In this document: in pieces, positions 53,408-63,800 of the stretch
Layout of the letters: every line of letters starts with the position of its first letter
Numbering within the stretch: the first letter of the stretch is position 1
Assembly (NCBI GenBank): GCA_023957315.1
Contig: JAMLHE010000010.1
Span: 1 to 64,000, forward strand
DNA length: 64,000 nt
Direction of reading: 5' to 3'
DNA from: Candidatus Kapaibacterium sp.
Lineage (GTDB): Bacteria; Bacteroidota; Ignavibacteria; Kapaibacteriales; UBA2268
Program-made: the position numbers and the translations under genes
The notes under the pieces: model-generated
The model's input: the letters and a program-made list of their open reading frames with translations, nothing else
The model's database searches: none
Told to the model about the DNA's origin: nothing

Positions 53408-54115
53408 ATGAAAATGATGAAAAGAATACTATTTTTTTTTGGTCTATCAATTTTAATGCTTTCTTGCGATAATGAGAAGAAACTTAAAATTTATAAAGGA
53501 GCGTATTATGAGGATTTTCCTGAATACTATGATCATTTTATCAGATACACATTAACTGAAAATACTAAGTTATTAAATACTGACATAATAGGTAAAGTAT
53601 TAAATGATAGTTCAAATTTTATAAATTATCGCAAGATCAATGAAGTAGATACCACTCCATATTTAACTTGGCAATCAATAGAATACTATAAAGATAATAT
53701 TCGAGAATTTTTATTTTATAAATACATGATTTACTCAACAAATGATTATAATGGAATGTTATACCAAATTGAATATCCATTAGAATTATCAGGTAGAAAG
53801 AAAATGTTAATATTAGCTTTTGAACACAATTTAGATGCTTTCTCAAATGGTGCTGCTTATATTCAATGGTCTTCAAAACCCATGAATCTTTCTGATTTAA
53901 AGTATAACCCCGATGTTGCAATACCAAGATACTTATGGGGAATTAACAAACTCACTGACACAATAACTACAAATTTAAGTATGAAAACATTACAACAGCT
54001 TTATCCTGATTTCGAAGGAGTTTACATATATAAAAAATATAAAGAAATTACGATTGACCATAGCTATTCATCATTTGATAGAAGTTTATTTGAGCATATT
54101 GAGTTTGTGGAGTGA
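53408..54115 (+). CDS. Hypothetical lipoprotein
   Basis: 235 residues. Lipoprotein signal MKMMKRILFFFGLSILMLSC (lipobox LMLSC20), then DNEKKLKIYKGAYYEDFPEYYDHFIRYTL. Rich in Tyr, Asn and Ile; no known motif. Last gene of the AT-rich orphan set that starts at 51799. A 155-base gap then leads to the toxin-antitoxin genes. Confidence 0.65.
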   Translation: MKMMKRILFFFGLSILMLSCDNEKKLKIYKGAYYEDFPEYYDHFIRYTLTENTKLLNTDIIGKVLNDSSNFINYRKINEVDTTPYLTWQSIEYYKDNIREFLFYKYMIYSTNDYNGMLYQIEYPLELSGRKKMLILAFEHNLDAFSNGAAYIQWSSKPMNLSDLKYNPDVAIPRYLWGINKLTDTITTNLSMKTLQQLYPDFEGVYIYKKYKEITIDHSYSSFDRSLFEHIEFVE

Positions 54116-54270
54116 GAGGTTGCGAGCCGGAAAACAATACGGCGGGCATAACTGTTAACAAACTAGCTTTGGTATCCATATATTTTTGGAGTTTAACTTC
54201 AAATTCTATAAAAATACATTACTAAAAATTTCGTTTATAAATTATGTGTATAGTTATATTGGAATGACAA

Positions 54271-54480
54271 ATGAGTACAATTGCAGAAGTAGTCGAAACT
54301 TGGGAATCCTTAGATTATGAGGATAAGGAAATGACTTTGGAAATTCTCCAAAAAGGATTTGCAGAACTGAAGCGACAAGCCTTGGTGGACAGAATTTATG
54401 AAGCCGAGCAGAATTACACAGATGGAAAAGTAAAGAGTGGCTCCGCTGACGATTTGTTTGAGGAAATGAACAATGTATAA
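54271..54480 (+). CDS. Type II antitoxin (RelB/addiction-module type)
   Basis: 69 residues, acidic and helical: STIAEVVETWESLDYEDKEMTLEILQKGFAELKRQALVDRIYEAEQNY, ending SADDLFEEMNNV. The size, charge and overlapping RelE-like gene mark it as the antitoxin. The C-terminal DDLFEEMN stretch would wrap the toxin. No clear DNA-binding ribbon-helix-helix pattern was identified, so autoregulation is unclear. Confidence 0.8.
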   Translation: MSTIAEVVETWESLDYEDKEMTLEILQKGFAELKRQALVDRIYEAEQNYTDGKVKSGSADDLFEEMNNV

Positions 54481-54742
54481 GTTAGTTTGGGATGACTCTT
54501 TTTTGCGTAAACTAAGAAGACTCACAAAAAACAACCCCGAAATCGAGAGCATTTTTAGAGCTAAGATTAATATTTTGGAACTTGAACCTTACCACCCATC
54601 TTTAAAGACACACAAATTGCAAGGTAGATTAAAATCATACCTATCCTGTTCGCTCAATTATACTTACCGTTTAGTATTTAAATTACTAGATGACAGTATG
54701 ATTCAGCTAATAGATATCGGCACTCATGACGAAGTTTATTAA
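54473..54742 (+). CDS. RelE/YafQ-family toxin
   Basis: 89 residues. RelE fold pattern: YKLVWDDSFLRKLRRLTKNNPEIE, then LKTHKLQGRLKSYLSCSLNYTYRLVFKLLDD and the C-terminal IDIGTHDEVY. The KxHxLxGxL...YRLVF...IGTHDEVY order is typical of ribosome-dependent mRNA interferases of the YafQ/RelE/HigB type with terminal His/Tyr catalytic residues. Overlaps its antitoxin by 8 bases. Confidence 0.9.
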   Translation: MYKLVWDDSFLRKLRRLTKNNPEIESIFRAKINILELEPYHPSLKTHKLQGRLKSYLSCSLNYTYRLVFKLLDDSMIQLIDIGTHDEVY

Positions 54743-54831
54743 TTCGATTGACCCGCTGGATTCACCTTAACCAAAATAAAACATTCTCTTTAGTGTCCAT
54801 AAACTTAGTTTGTATGATAAGGAATTGTGAG

Positions 54832-55056
54832 ATGGGAACAGTGAATATACCTATAGAAGAATACAAGGCTCTGATTGATGAGATTCGTATTCTTAAGAAT
54901 CAAGACTTGTTGGTGAAAGTCAACCAAGTCATTGATTTGATGTATGAGAGCAAATATGGTTTGTATCTCGGCGATTTCACTGACGATTTGACTTCCGTTA
55001 CTATAGATGAATTAAGCGAGTGGCACTCAAAAGGCGATGTTTGGAATGAAGTATAA
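54832..55056 (+). CDS. Antitoxin paired with MazF-like toxin
   Basis: 74 residues from ATG MGTVNIPIEEYKALIDEIRILKN; an upstream in-frame ATG-like start at 54748 gives a non-conserved leader. EEYKALIDEIRIL fits the start of many Bacteroidota antitoxins; the acidic C-terminal half (GDFTDDLTSVTIDELSEWHSKGDVW) would bind the toxin. It overlaps the interrupted PemK/MazF-like gene by 11 bases. Confidence 0.65.
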   Translation: MGTVNIPIEEYKALIDEIRILKNQDLLVKVNQVIDLMYESKYGLYLGDFTDDLTSVTIDELSEWHSKGDVWNEV

Positions 55057-55390
55057 TCAACGCGAAATAGTATTAGTTCCATTTCCATATTCAGACTTGA
55101 CTTCTGTCAAAAGGCGCCCAGTTGTTATTTTGAGTAACAATCGTTTCAATGATAATAGTGAGGACTTGGTTGTAGCAGCAATAACAAGCAAGTAATTTAC
55201 TGATGAATACTCCGTAATTATAACTAATAATGAACTTGAATACGGTATATTGCCCGAGCCATCTGTAATCAAGATTTATAAACTATTCACAATTCATAAA
55301 AGCAAGATTGTGAAGAAATTCAGCATTTTAAACCATTCAAGCTTTGAAGAAGTAACGCAAAAGCTCCGGTTGTTATTCGAGAATAATTAA
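55046..55390 (+). pseudogene. MazF/PemK-type toxin with in-frame stop
   Basis: Starts MKYNQREIVLVPFPYSDLTSVKRRPVVILSNN, the standard MazF/PemK opening (xGDIVLVPFPFSDL...KxRPVVVLS). After VVAAITSK (codon 49) a TAA stands at 55193-55195; the same frame continues FTDEYSVIITNNELEYGILPEPSVIKIYKLFTI to a stop at 55388-55390, 114 codons in all, which matches family length. One base change at the stop would restore it. The toxin is probably inactive, leaving an orphan antitoxin. Confidence 0.85.
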
Positions 55391-55436
55391 TGTGAATCAA
55401 TTTCAGTCATTCAACTTTAAAAGATTCTACCCCCAC

Positions 55437-56261
55437 CTATTCGTATCTTGTCATTGTCGAAGAATGACCTATGAATAATCCTATGCCGTTGCCATGCACA
55501 TTCCACTGGACGTTTAAACCATCTGAGCCAAAGATTCCGCTGTTGCTGCTTCCATTGTGTCTTGAGTTGAAATAACTATAATACTGCTCATCATAAGAGT
55601 ATAACAAAAACTCATAATCTTTAATATAATTTTTTATAAACTCTTCGCCCATTGTTTCATCATAGGAGAATCGCAGTAATACCGTACGGATTTTACCTGC
55701 CGCATTTCTGTTATTATAGCTATAGATATCAAAATCGAATCTTAATTGTAGTGACTCAGAATTATAGCTCGTCTGATATACTGCACCGGGCTTTGGAGTG
55801 AATTCACCATATACAAAAACTTCTTTATACCTGAAGTTCTCGTATTCATATTTATGCTCGACAATTTCGTAGTAAATTTCATCAATTTCTACAGGTTCGG
55901 GGATTGTTGTTTGCGATGTCGCAACTTTTCCTTTCCATTCGGCTCTCAAATAATATGTTTTGCCAACTTCCACGAATATTTCTTCATTGCCATAGAATTC
56001 ACCGTCGAAGCTCAATTCATAATCATTGGTGCCATCTGAAATAGTTAATTTCGCATCTCTGACGATTGCATTTTCCTTGATGTACTCATCAAGCGGCGGT
56101 AAAGTGCGTTCGACTGTAATAGAATTGATTCCTTGTCCGGGACTTATAATTGCACGAATGACTAATTGTTCCACATATGGCAAAGTGACATCCGAAACTG
56201 TTTCTTCGCAAGAGTTTAGTGCGACGCTGAATATAATTGCTATTAATAATAAATATTTCAT
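55437..56261 (-). CDS. DUF4249 lipoprotein, TonB-receptor partner
   Basis: 274 residues. Lipobox VALNSC18. The body matches DUF4249: EQLVIRAIISPGQGINSITVERTLPPLDEYIKENAIVRDAKLTISDG, then YYLRAEWKGKVATSQTTIPEPVEID, and a C-terminal domain with repeated Tyr/Asp. DUF4249 genes almost always follow a TonB-dependent receptor gene in Bacteroidota, as here (15 bases after the receptor). It is probably a surface-exposed subunit of the receptor; the ligand is unknown. Confidence 0.85.
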   Translation of the reverse strand: MKYLLLIAIIFSVALNSCEETVSDVTLPYVEQLVIRAIISPGQGINSITVERTLPPLDEYIKENAIVRDAKLTISDGTNDYELSFDGEFYGNEEIFVEVGKTYYLRAEWKGKVATSQTTIPEPVEIDEIYYEIVEHKYEYENFRYKEVFVYGEFTPKPGAVYQTSYNSESLQLRFDFDIYSYNNRNAAGKIRTVLLRFSYDETMGEEFIKNYIKDYEFLLYSYDEQYYSYFNSRHNGSSNSGIFGSDGLNVQWNVHGNGIGLFIGHSSTMTRYE

Positions 56262-56276
56262 TTTATTTTCTCCGAA

Positions 56277-58595
56277 TTAAAATTTGAAACTAAGTCCGAG
56301 TGTCGGAATAATTGGAAACAACGTAACTTGGCGAACAGTCTTTTTATATTCGCCTGTTTCTTCGTCCCAATCGCTAATGTACCAAGCAAAAGGATTTTTG
56401 CGATTGTAAACGTTGTAAATATTCATCGAAAGTTGGAAAGGCAAATCGAACCATGAGAATTTGTACATGAAATTCAAATCCATTTTGTGAAATGCAGGCA
56501 ATCTGGCGCCGTTTCTGTCGGTATATTGATATTTCTCGTAACCGCCGTAATACTCATCACCAACATCGTTGAATGAATACACACCTGTCGGCATAGTAAA
56601 GGCTTGACCGGTACCATATACCCACGAAGCCCCAAGTTCCCAATGTTCGCCGAGTTGGTATGTCAATACTAAATTTACGTCGTGTCGTCTGTCATAACGC
56701 GGTGAAAACCATCTGCCACCATTAATTTCGTCAAATTGGCGTTTTGTCCATGCAAGTGTGTAGCCAATCCAACCTGTGAATGAGCCAATTTGCTTGTTCA
56801 AAAACAGTTCTAATCCGTATGCAACACCTCTGCCGGATGTGAATTGGTCTTCAATCGGGATTCCGAGAGAAAAATAGGAACCTTCCTTGTACTCATACAA
56901 ATTTTTCATATCCTTGTAATAAACTTCAGCTGAAAATAGGTATTCACCTTCGGCAAAAATATGTTCGACACCCAAAACTCCCTGCCAAGATTTGCTTGGT
57001 TTGATTTTCTCGGTCGAAGGGAACCACAAATCTGTTGGTAGAGTAATGTCATTTCGGACAATCAAATGTAAGAATTGATGCGCCAAAGCAAGCGAGCCTG
57101 TCATAGAAGTTTTGTCCGTAAGCTTATATGATGTAGATAGTCTCGGCTCGAAAGCAAAGTAATCGCCACCCTGAAAATAATACATCCTCGCACCAATATT
57201 GGCATTCATCAATTCTGAAACTTTCCATTCATCCTGTAAATACAAAGCTGCTTCGAGCGACTTCAGTTCCTTGCTCGTGAATTCATTTGAGACTTCATCG
57301 AACATATCGAAACCTAATTCGGAGCGGAAATTATGCCAAATCGTCTCGATGCCTGTTTTGATAGTATGATTTTGCGACGGGAAGTATTGAGCTTCTGCTC
57401 GCAACATAAAGTCTTTAATATGGGAACTAGTGTTGAAATTTTCGCTCGGTCTGTCTTTATTGTATATTTCAGTTCCAAAAGTATAATCGGTATAAATTAG
57501 CGAGAAATTAGTAAATATTTCGGGCGACATAATATGCATCCATCTTATATTTGCAGTAGAATTGCCCCAATTGATGCTAAAATTTTCTTTGGAAGATTCC
57601 GGCTCTTTCAGCACATCTCTTCCAAAAAATCCGCTGACAAAAAGTCGGTCTGAATCTGATAATTTATAATTTAATTTTGCATTCAAATCATAGAAGTAAT
57701 AAATCGGGACTTCTTCATTTGTGCCACCGCCTGCTAACCAAGTCAGAACATCGAGATACATCCTTCTGCCGGATACCATAAATGTGGAGTTATCGTTAAT
57801 CGGACCTTCCAGTGTAAGCCGGGAACTAATCATGCTAACGCCGCCTGAACCGGAGAATTTCTCTTTCGTACCCTCTTTCATCGTCATATCGAGCACGCTC
57901 GACAATCTTCCGCCGTATTCAGCCGGAAAGGCACCTTTGATTAGCTTAATATCGCGAAGTGCATCAGCATTGAAGACGCTCAGAAATCCACCCAAATGCG
58001 ATGGATTATAAACAATTACACCATCGAGTAGATTCAAATTTTGGTCCGGCGAGCCCCCGCGAACGTATAGCCCGCTTGAAAGCTCACTTGCTTGTTGCAC
58101 ACCGGGCAATAGTTGCAGCACTCTGAATACGTCAACTTCTCCACCAAGCGAGGGCATTTTGCTGACAAAATCCGGAGTGACTGTAACGGTGGAAATTCGT
58201 GCTACCGATGGCTCTTCACGTTGCGCTTCGACGGTTATTTCCTGCATCCGCACATCTTCTACTTTCATTTTGATATTTCGGCGTACTGATTCATTCGCTA
58301 CGATGGATATTTTTTCGATAAAAGTGGCATAACCAACGCCCCGAGCTACTAAATAATAGCTGCCGGGTTTTATTCTCGGAATAGAATAGTAACCGAATTT
58401 GTTCGAGACCGCTCCGGCAATAGGTTTTGAGCTTGTTACATTTGAATCGGGAAATATCGCGATTGTCAAGGAAATGACACTCTCGCCCGATAACTCTTCG
58501 GTTACCGAACCAGATAATGAGCCGAGACCGTCTCCTTGAGCATGAAGCATCATACTCGAAAACATCAGAAATATCAAAACAAATAATTTTTTCAT
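56277..58595 (-). CDS. TonB-dependent receptor with CarboxypepD_reg domain
   Basis: 772 residues. Signal peptide MKKLFVLIFLMFSSMMLHAQ. A carboxypeptidase-regulatory-like domain (about 25-110: GSLSGSVTEELSGESVISLTI, GYYSIPRIKPGSYYLVARGVGYATF) is followed by the plug (about 130-235: VFRVLQLLPGVQQASELSSGLYVRGGSPDQNLNLLDGV) and a 22-strand barrel (YGGRLSSVLDMTMKEG) to the terminal TLGLSFKF ending in Phe. Imports a substrate across the outer membrane with TonB energy; with the DUF4249 partner it forms a typical uptake pair. Substrate unknown. No canonical TonB box spotted. Confidence 0.95.
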   Translation of the reverse strand: MKKLFVLIFLMFSSMMLHAQGDGLGSLSGSVTEELSGESVISLTIAIFPDSNVTSSKPIAGAVSNKFGYYSIPRIKPGSYYLVARGVGYATFIEKISIVANESVRRNIKMKVEDVRMQEITVEAQREEPSVARISTVTVTPDFVSKMPSLGGEVDVFRVLQLLPGVQQASELSSGLYVRGGSPDQNLNLLDGVIVYNPSHLGGFLSVFNADALRDIKLIKGAFPAEYGGRLSSVLDMTMKEGTKEKFSGSGGVSMISSRLTLEGPINDNSTFMVSGRRMYLDVLTWLAGGGTNEEVPIYYFYDLNAKLNYKLSDSDRLFVSGFFGRDVLKEPESSKENFSINWGNSTANIRWMHIMSPEIFTNFSLIYTDYTFGTEIYNKDRPSENFNTSSHIKDFMLRAEAQYFPSQNHTIKTGIETIWHNFRSELGFDMFDEVSNEFTSKELKSLEAALYLQDEWKVSELMNANIGARMYYFQGGDYFAFEPRLSTSYKLTDKTSMTGSLALAHQFLHLIVRNDITLPTDLWFPSTEKIKPSKSWQGVLGVEHIFAEGEYLFSAEVYYKDMKNLYEYKEGSYFSLGIPIEDQFTSGRGVAYGLELFLNKQIGSFTGWIGYTLAWTKRQFDEINGGRWFSPRYDRRHDVNLVLTYQLGEHWELGASWVYGTGQAFTMPTGVYSFNDVGDEYYGGYEKYQYTDRNGARLPAFHKMDLNFMYKFSWFDLPFQLSMNIYNVYNRKNPFAWYISDWDEETGEYKKTVRQVTLFPIIPTLGLSFKF

Positions 58596-58702
58596 AATTT
58601 CCGTTTCTTAATAAAATACTGAAATGATACGAGTCAGTTAATTAAAGGTTTCAAAATGACAAATCTCAACATACTTTTTTTCTTTAAGTAAATATTTCTT
58701 GT

Positions 58703-60244
58703 TCAAATCTTTGATAAATTGCTCAAATTTTGTTTGATTTCATCAATTCCGGCAATTGCTACAAAGTTTATAATGCCAAAAACTCTTTCTTGCAATTTAC
58801 CATTAGGCAAAATCAGATTTCTAATTTGCATAAACCTATCAATGAACTCTTCGTTTGACTTTTTCTGAGACGTTATTGCTTTCTTTCTAATGTGGGTAAG
58901 TTGCTCTGCAGATTTCGTATAAGCCGATGCCATACTTTTTTCAAGATTCTTGTCAATTTTAATGATATGCCCGGACAATTCATCATAAATTTGTTTTAGA
59001 GTTAATTCAGCATTCAAGAACGCTAATTCAGCTTCGTCACTAAAAATATATTTTGGGATAATTTGCATAAACTCATCTTGGTGCGATTTGAATATTTCGG
59101 GATTAATATCATATTTTTCGATAAATCGTAAACTGCGATTATCCAAGATTGTGAAGCTGTGGCGAAGTATAATTCGCGGCATAATAATATTATAATAATT
59201 ATATAATTTATTTAATTGTGCTAAATATGCCAATTCGCCCGGACCTGCAATATATGCTGCAGTCGGTAAAATTGCGTCTTGCATCAATGGTCGCAATAAC
59301 ACTTTCGGGGAAAATAAATTTGGATTTTCTTTAAATAATTGTTTATAATCATCAAGATTTTCAGAAGTGATATTTTCGCGAATATTATTTCTGTGGTAAA
59401 ATAAATTAATATCGAAAACTTGTGCTTGCAAATGATAGCCGAGCGATAACAATTCATCATTTGTTTGATTAACAATATTTGCAGTTTGCCCGGTATTGTT
59501 GAGTTCTTTTTCAGCGAATTTTTCAAAAAGACCGTACTCCCGAAATTTTTCAGCCGAAATAAATACAAATCCGCATTCCGCAAGGAAATAGTTTATGAAC
59601 TTGACAAATGCTCCAGACCATGATTTGCCGACAACATATGAATCATCTAACATTTTTATAATTTCATCGGCATATTGAGTATTTTTAATCGCATCTGCCA
59701 CTTGCTCTTTTAACCCGGTGATATCATCGCCAAAGAATCGGTTTGCAATGCTAATATTTTCCGAATCATAATCTGCACTTAGATTTACAATGGATAAATT
59801 ACTATCAAAGATAGTTGCATTGCCCGCTTCTTCAGCGTCGTGGTCGTTATCTGCCACCCAATATACCGGAACAAAATCGTATTCGGGGTGTTTAATTTTC
59901 ATTTTCCGGGCATAATCGAATGCCGAAAAGGCTTTAGTCAGGCTGTAAATCGGACCTCCGAAAAGTCCCGGTTGCTGGCCTGTCACTACCGCTAATGCTT
60001 TCCCTGAGCATAATTTTTCGAGATTCTCGGATTGCAATTCATTCAAGGGCAAATTTTGCATCGTGCTCTTGCAAACTGCGCGAAGCCTTGAATAGTCTCC
60101 TTTACTCTTCAAAATAGCATCAAAAAAGTGCTTGTCATCGTGACGAGTATTATTCGGTAAAAAGCGCGCAGCAAAATTGTCAGAGCGGATATAATCCCGC
60201 ACTAATTTTGATGAGCCCCCCAATTCGTTTGCAATAAGTTTCAT
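58703..60244 (-). CDS. bshC: BshC, putative cysteine-adding enzyme of bacillithiol synthesis
   Basis: 513 residues. Rossmann-like core with the BshC hallmarks VVTGQQPGLFGGPIYSLTKAFSAF (about 90-112) and FVPVYWVADNDHDAEEAGNATIF, then the coiled coil LTLKQIYDELSGHIIKIDKNLEKSM and the C-terminal VFGIINFVAIAGIDEI. BshC joins Cys to GlcN-malate as the last step of bacillithiol formation, and is present in many Bacteroidota. It stands alone here; bshA and bshB are not in the window. Confidence 0.9.
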   Translation of the reverse strand: MKLIANELGGSSKLVRDYIRSDNFAARFLPNNTRHDDKHFFDAILKSKGDYSRLRAVCKSTMQNLPLNELQSENLEKLCSGKALAVVTGQQPGLFGGPIYSLTKAFSAFDYARKMKIKHPEYDFVPVYWVADNDHDAEEAGNATIFDSNLSIVNLSADYDSENISIANRFFGDDITGLKEQVADAIKNTQYADEIIKMLDDSYVVGKSWSGAFVKFINYFLAECGFVFISAEKFREYGLFEKFAEKELNNTGQTANIVNQTNDELLSLGYHLQAQVFDINLFYHRNNIRENITSENLDDYKQLFKENPNLFSPKVLLRPLMQDAILPTAAYIAGPGELAYLAQLNKLYNYYNIIMPRIILRHSFTILDNRSLRFIEKYDINPEIFKSHQDEFMQIIPKYIFSDEAELAFLNAELTLKQIYDELSGHIIKIDKNLEKSMASAYTKSAEQLTHIRKKAITSQKKSNEEFIDRFMQIRNLILPNGKLQERVFGIINFVAIAGIDEIKQNLSNLSKI

Positions 60245-60302
60245 ATTTCAAATTAAAATTTATACTAACTCAAAATTAACAAAAATATTGCTTTAGTAGC
60301 TT

Positions 60303-60490
60303 TTATTGTCCCGTCTTTGTTACAACTGACGGAAAGAGAAGTTCGCAAAGTTTGTATTCGTCATTCTGAAGACGAAGTCGAAGAATCAAGTTTTCATAAA
60401 GACATGGATTCTTCACTTCGTTCAGAATGACAAATACACCTACTGTCTTTGCATCAACTGACAGGACGTAAACAAAGATAGGACGAAAAC
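60303..60490. repeat. Intergenic inverted-repeat element and fragments
   Basis: GTCATTCTGAA...GAAGAATC (60360-60387) and GATTCTTC...TTCAGAATGAC (60407-60431) form an imperfect inverted repeat, a widespread dispersed palindrome type. It is flanked by GTTACAACTGACGG (from 60319) and CAACTGACAGGACG (about 60451), relatives of the repeat ends at 45494-45586, and by a tandem AAACAAAGA.AGGACG run at 60465-60503. The gap 60245-60817 holds no gene. Confidence 0.65.
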
Positions 60491-60817
60491 AAAGACAGGA
60501 CGTGAAAATTGTTCTTTTTTGAACATTCAAAGATAATAGTGTTCCTTTGAATGATGCTTTATATATATTACACTCTCTAATTTAAATGAAATAGTATATT
60601 TTAATTGGTGGAACACTATGCTATAACATAATTGTTAAGATTATCAATATGAATTAAATTTAATTTTTAGATTCATAGTTTATTATTACTTTAGACTTGG
60701 TGTATTTCCAAATTTTATATAAATGAGTGTTGTATTTCGCATCACCAAACAATCTACCACATTCATGCTAATTGACAATATGAAAACTATATTAATGTTT
60801 AGATTAGGAGTGTATTT

Positions 60818-63800
60818 ATGAAGAGAATTATTCAAGCTGTATTTATTGGATTCATGTTTTTGTTTGTTTTTGATTACGTTCAAGCACAAACAACATATTT
60901 CGTTAAGCATGACGCAGCAGGTGCTAACAACGGTTCAAGTTGGACTGATGCTTATATATCGTTCCAATCGGCACTTGACGTTGCTAATTCCGGTGATGAA
61001 ATCTGGGTAGCTGCCGGAACTTATAAGCCTTCTACAGATAATGGATTGGGTGATGAAAGTGATGCGAGATTATACCATTTTCGCATGATTAATGGTGTCG
61101 AAATCTACGGTGGCTTTGCCGGAACTGAAAGCAATGTGAGTGAAAGAACTGATTTCGGTAATGGAGGTGCTAACGAGACAATTTTGAGCGGTGACGTTGG
61201 AACTGAAGGAGTCCATACTGACAATTGTTACCACGTTTTCTATCATCCAAGCGGATGGGGACTAACAAGTAGTGCTGTTCTTGACGGCTTTACCATCCAA
61301 TATGGTTATGCAGACGGAGCTGCAGAACATCAGCGAGGTGGTGGTATTCATAATAATACAGCATCGCCCAATCTTAATAACCTGATTATTAAAAATAATT
61401 ATTCACCTAATCATGGCGGTGGATTGTATAACTTTGCTTCTGCTCCCAATGTAACAAATAGCGTAATTGAAGATAATACAGCTTATTGGGGTGGTGGAGT
61501 CTTTAATGGAGGTGCATCAAGTCCGATTTTAACAAATGTTATTATTCGCCATAATCAAGCAACATCAGGCGGTGGTGGTTTGTATAGTATTACTAACTCA
61601 TCGCCAACATTAATAAATGCATTAATTGTGAATAATTCGGCAGGCAGTAGTGGAGGCGGGATTGAAAATAGTTCTACAGCATCTGTTACCTTAGTCAATG
61701 TTACAATTGCAAATAATTCAGCAACTAATGGTGGCGGGATATTTTGCATCAGTTCTACTCCTTCTGAAATATACAATTCAATCATTTGGGGTAATAATGC
61801 TCCTTCCCAAGGTCATCAAATATATACAGATGGCAGTACAATTAATTTGTATTATTCTAATTACAAGAATAGCAGCGATGATGTGCAAGTAAATGGCTCC
61901 GGGGCAGTCAATCCTGACGCCAATACGATTTTTTCAGCTCCAAAATTTGTTGACCCCGATAATGAAGATTATCGTTTGGTTGGGTCTTCTCACAGTGTTA
62001 ATGCAGGAGACAATACCGAAAATTCTGAACTTTTCGATGTAAGAGGAGAAGCCAGAATTCAGAATACAACTATTGATATGGGTGCATTTGAATGGACAAG
62101 TACTGAAGATCCGGACAATATTTTAGTTTTCGTCAAACACGACGCAACAGGAAACAACGATGGTTCAAGTTGGGACGACGCATTAACTTCATTCCAAGCT
62201 GCTCTTGATGCTGCAGCTGCGGGTGATACAATTTGGGTAGCTGCCGGAACGTACTTCCCCTCTAAAGAAGCAGATGGTACTACTGATGAACCACTGTTTT
62301 TTACTTTTCAAATGATAAGCGGTGTCCAGATATTCGGAGGGTTTGCCGGAACCGAAAGTGCTGTCAGTGAAAGAACGGACTTCGGGGAAGGTGGTGCCAA
62401 TGAGACAGTCCTTAGTGGAGACTTATTGGAAGACGATATTTATTCAGGTAGCGGAGCAACTTTATCATTTCAAAATATGAGTGATAACTGTTATAATGTA
62501 ATTTATAATATGAGTGTTGATAATACTGCACTGCTTGATGGTTTCACAATTATGGGTGGAAATGCAATTGGACCTTACCCATTAACAGAAGGAGGCGGAA
62601 TCCATAATGAATTTTCATCTCCTGTTTTTAATAATTTAGTAGTAAAATATTGCAATGGATATTGGTATGGAGCTATTTCAAATAGAACTAACTGTTCAAT
62701 CACAATGAGTAATTCTATCATCAAATTAAACAAAACTAATGGTTCAGCTGCTTTGTTTTTATATAATGGTTCAAATGCTACTATTACAAATGTGCTTCTA
62801 TATGGCAATTTTTCTAATAGCCCTGGAGCAGCCTTCCGTTCCGAGGGTTCAAACACATTATTTAATAATGTAACAATTTCAAATAACCATTCAAATACTG
62901 GTGGTGGAGCAGGGTATATTAGAGGAAACACTGCGACAATGAATAATTGCATAGTTTATAATAATACGACCAATCAAAACGGTAATGAATTTTATTTAGA
63001 TAATAATAGTACTTTAAATCTAAACTATTCATGCTATTCTGATTTGACAAATTATATATATATAGAAGCAGGTAGTGCTTTTAATCCGGATATTAATTCA
63101 ATCACCTCAAATCCCAAATTTGTCAATCCGGCATCAGGTGATTTCCGAATTGCAAGTAATTCACCGGTTATAGATGCCGGTGACGATTCTTATAATTCGG
63201 AAGCATTTGATATTCGTGGCAATGGATTCCCTAGAAAATTAGATGGCACCGACTATACGCAAGTAGGAACAATTGATATGGGAGCTTATGAATACAATTC
63301 AGACACTGACCCTGATGGTACATTTATCTTTGTAAAACATGACGCAAGCGGCGCCAACAACGGTACAAGCTGGGATGATGCATTTACATCTTTCCAATCT
63401 GCACTTGATGATGCTCTGTCTGGCGACCAAATCTGGGTAGCCGCAGGAACTTACAAACCAAGCTATGATTACGGATTAGGAGGTGGTTCGAGATTCAATC
63501 ATTTCCGAATGATAGAAGGTGTAGAAATTTATGGCGGATTTGCCGGAACAGAAACTGCTGTAAGTCAACGAACAGATTTTGGCGAAGGAGGAGCCAACGA
63601 GACTATACTCAGTGGCGACCTGAACGGTGATGATATAGTTGATGATTTATTCACAAATAAAACTGACAATTGCTATCATGTTTTCTATCATCCGAATGGA
63701 TTGGCTTTGACTAATAATTCAGTATTGGATGGATTTACAATTTCCGGTGGATATGCTCTTGGTGCAGTTGATGAATTTCGTCGTGGTGCAGGTATTTACA

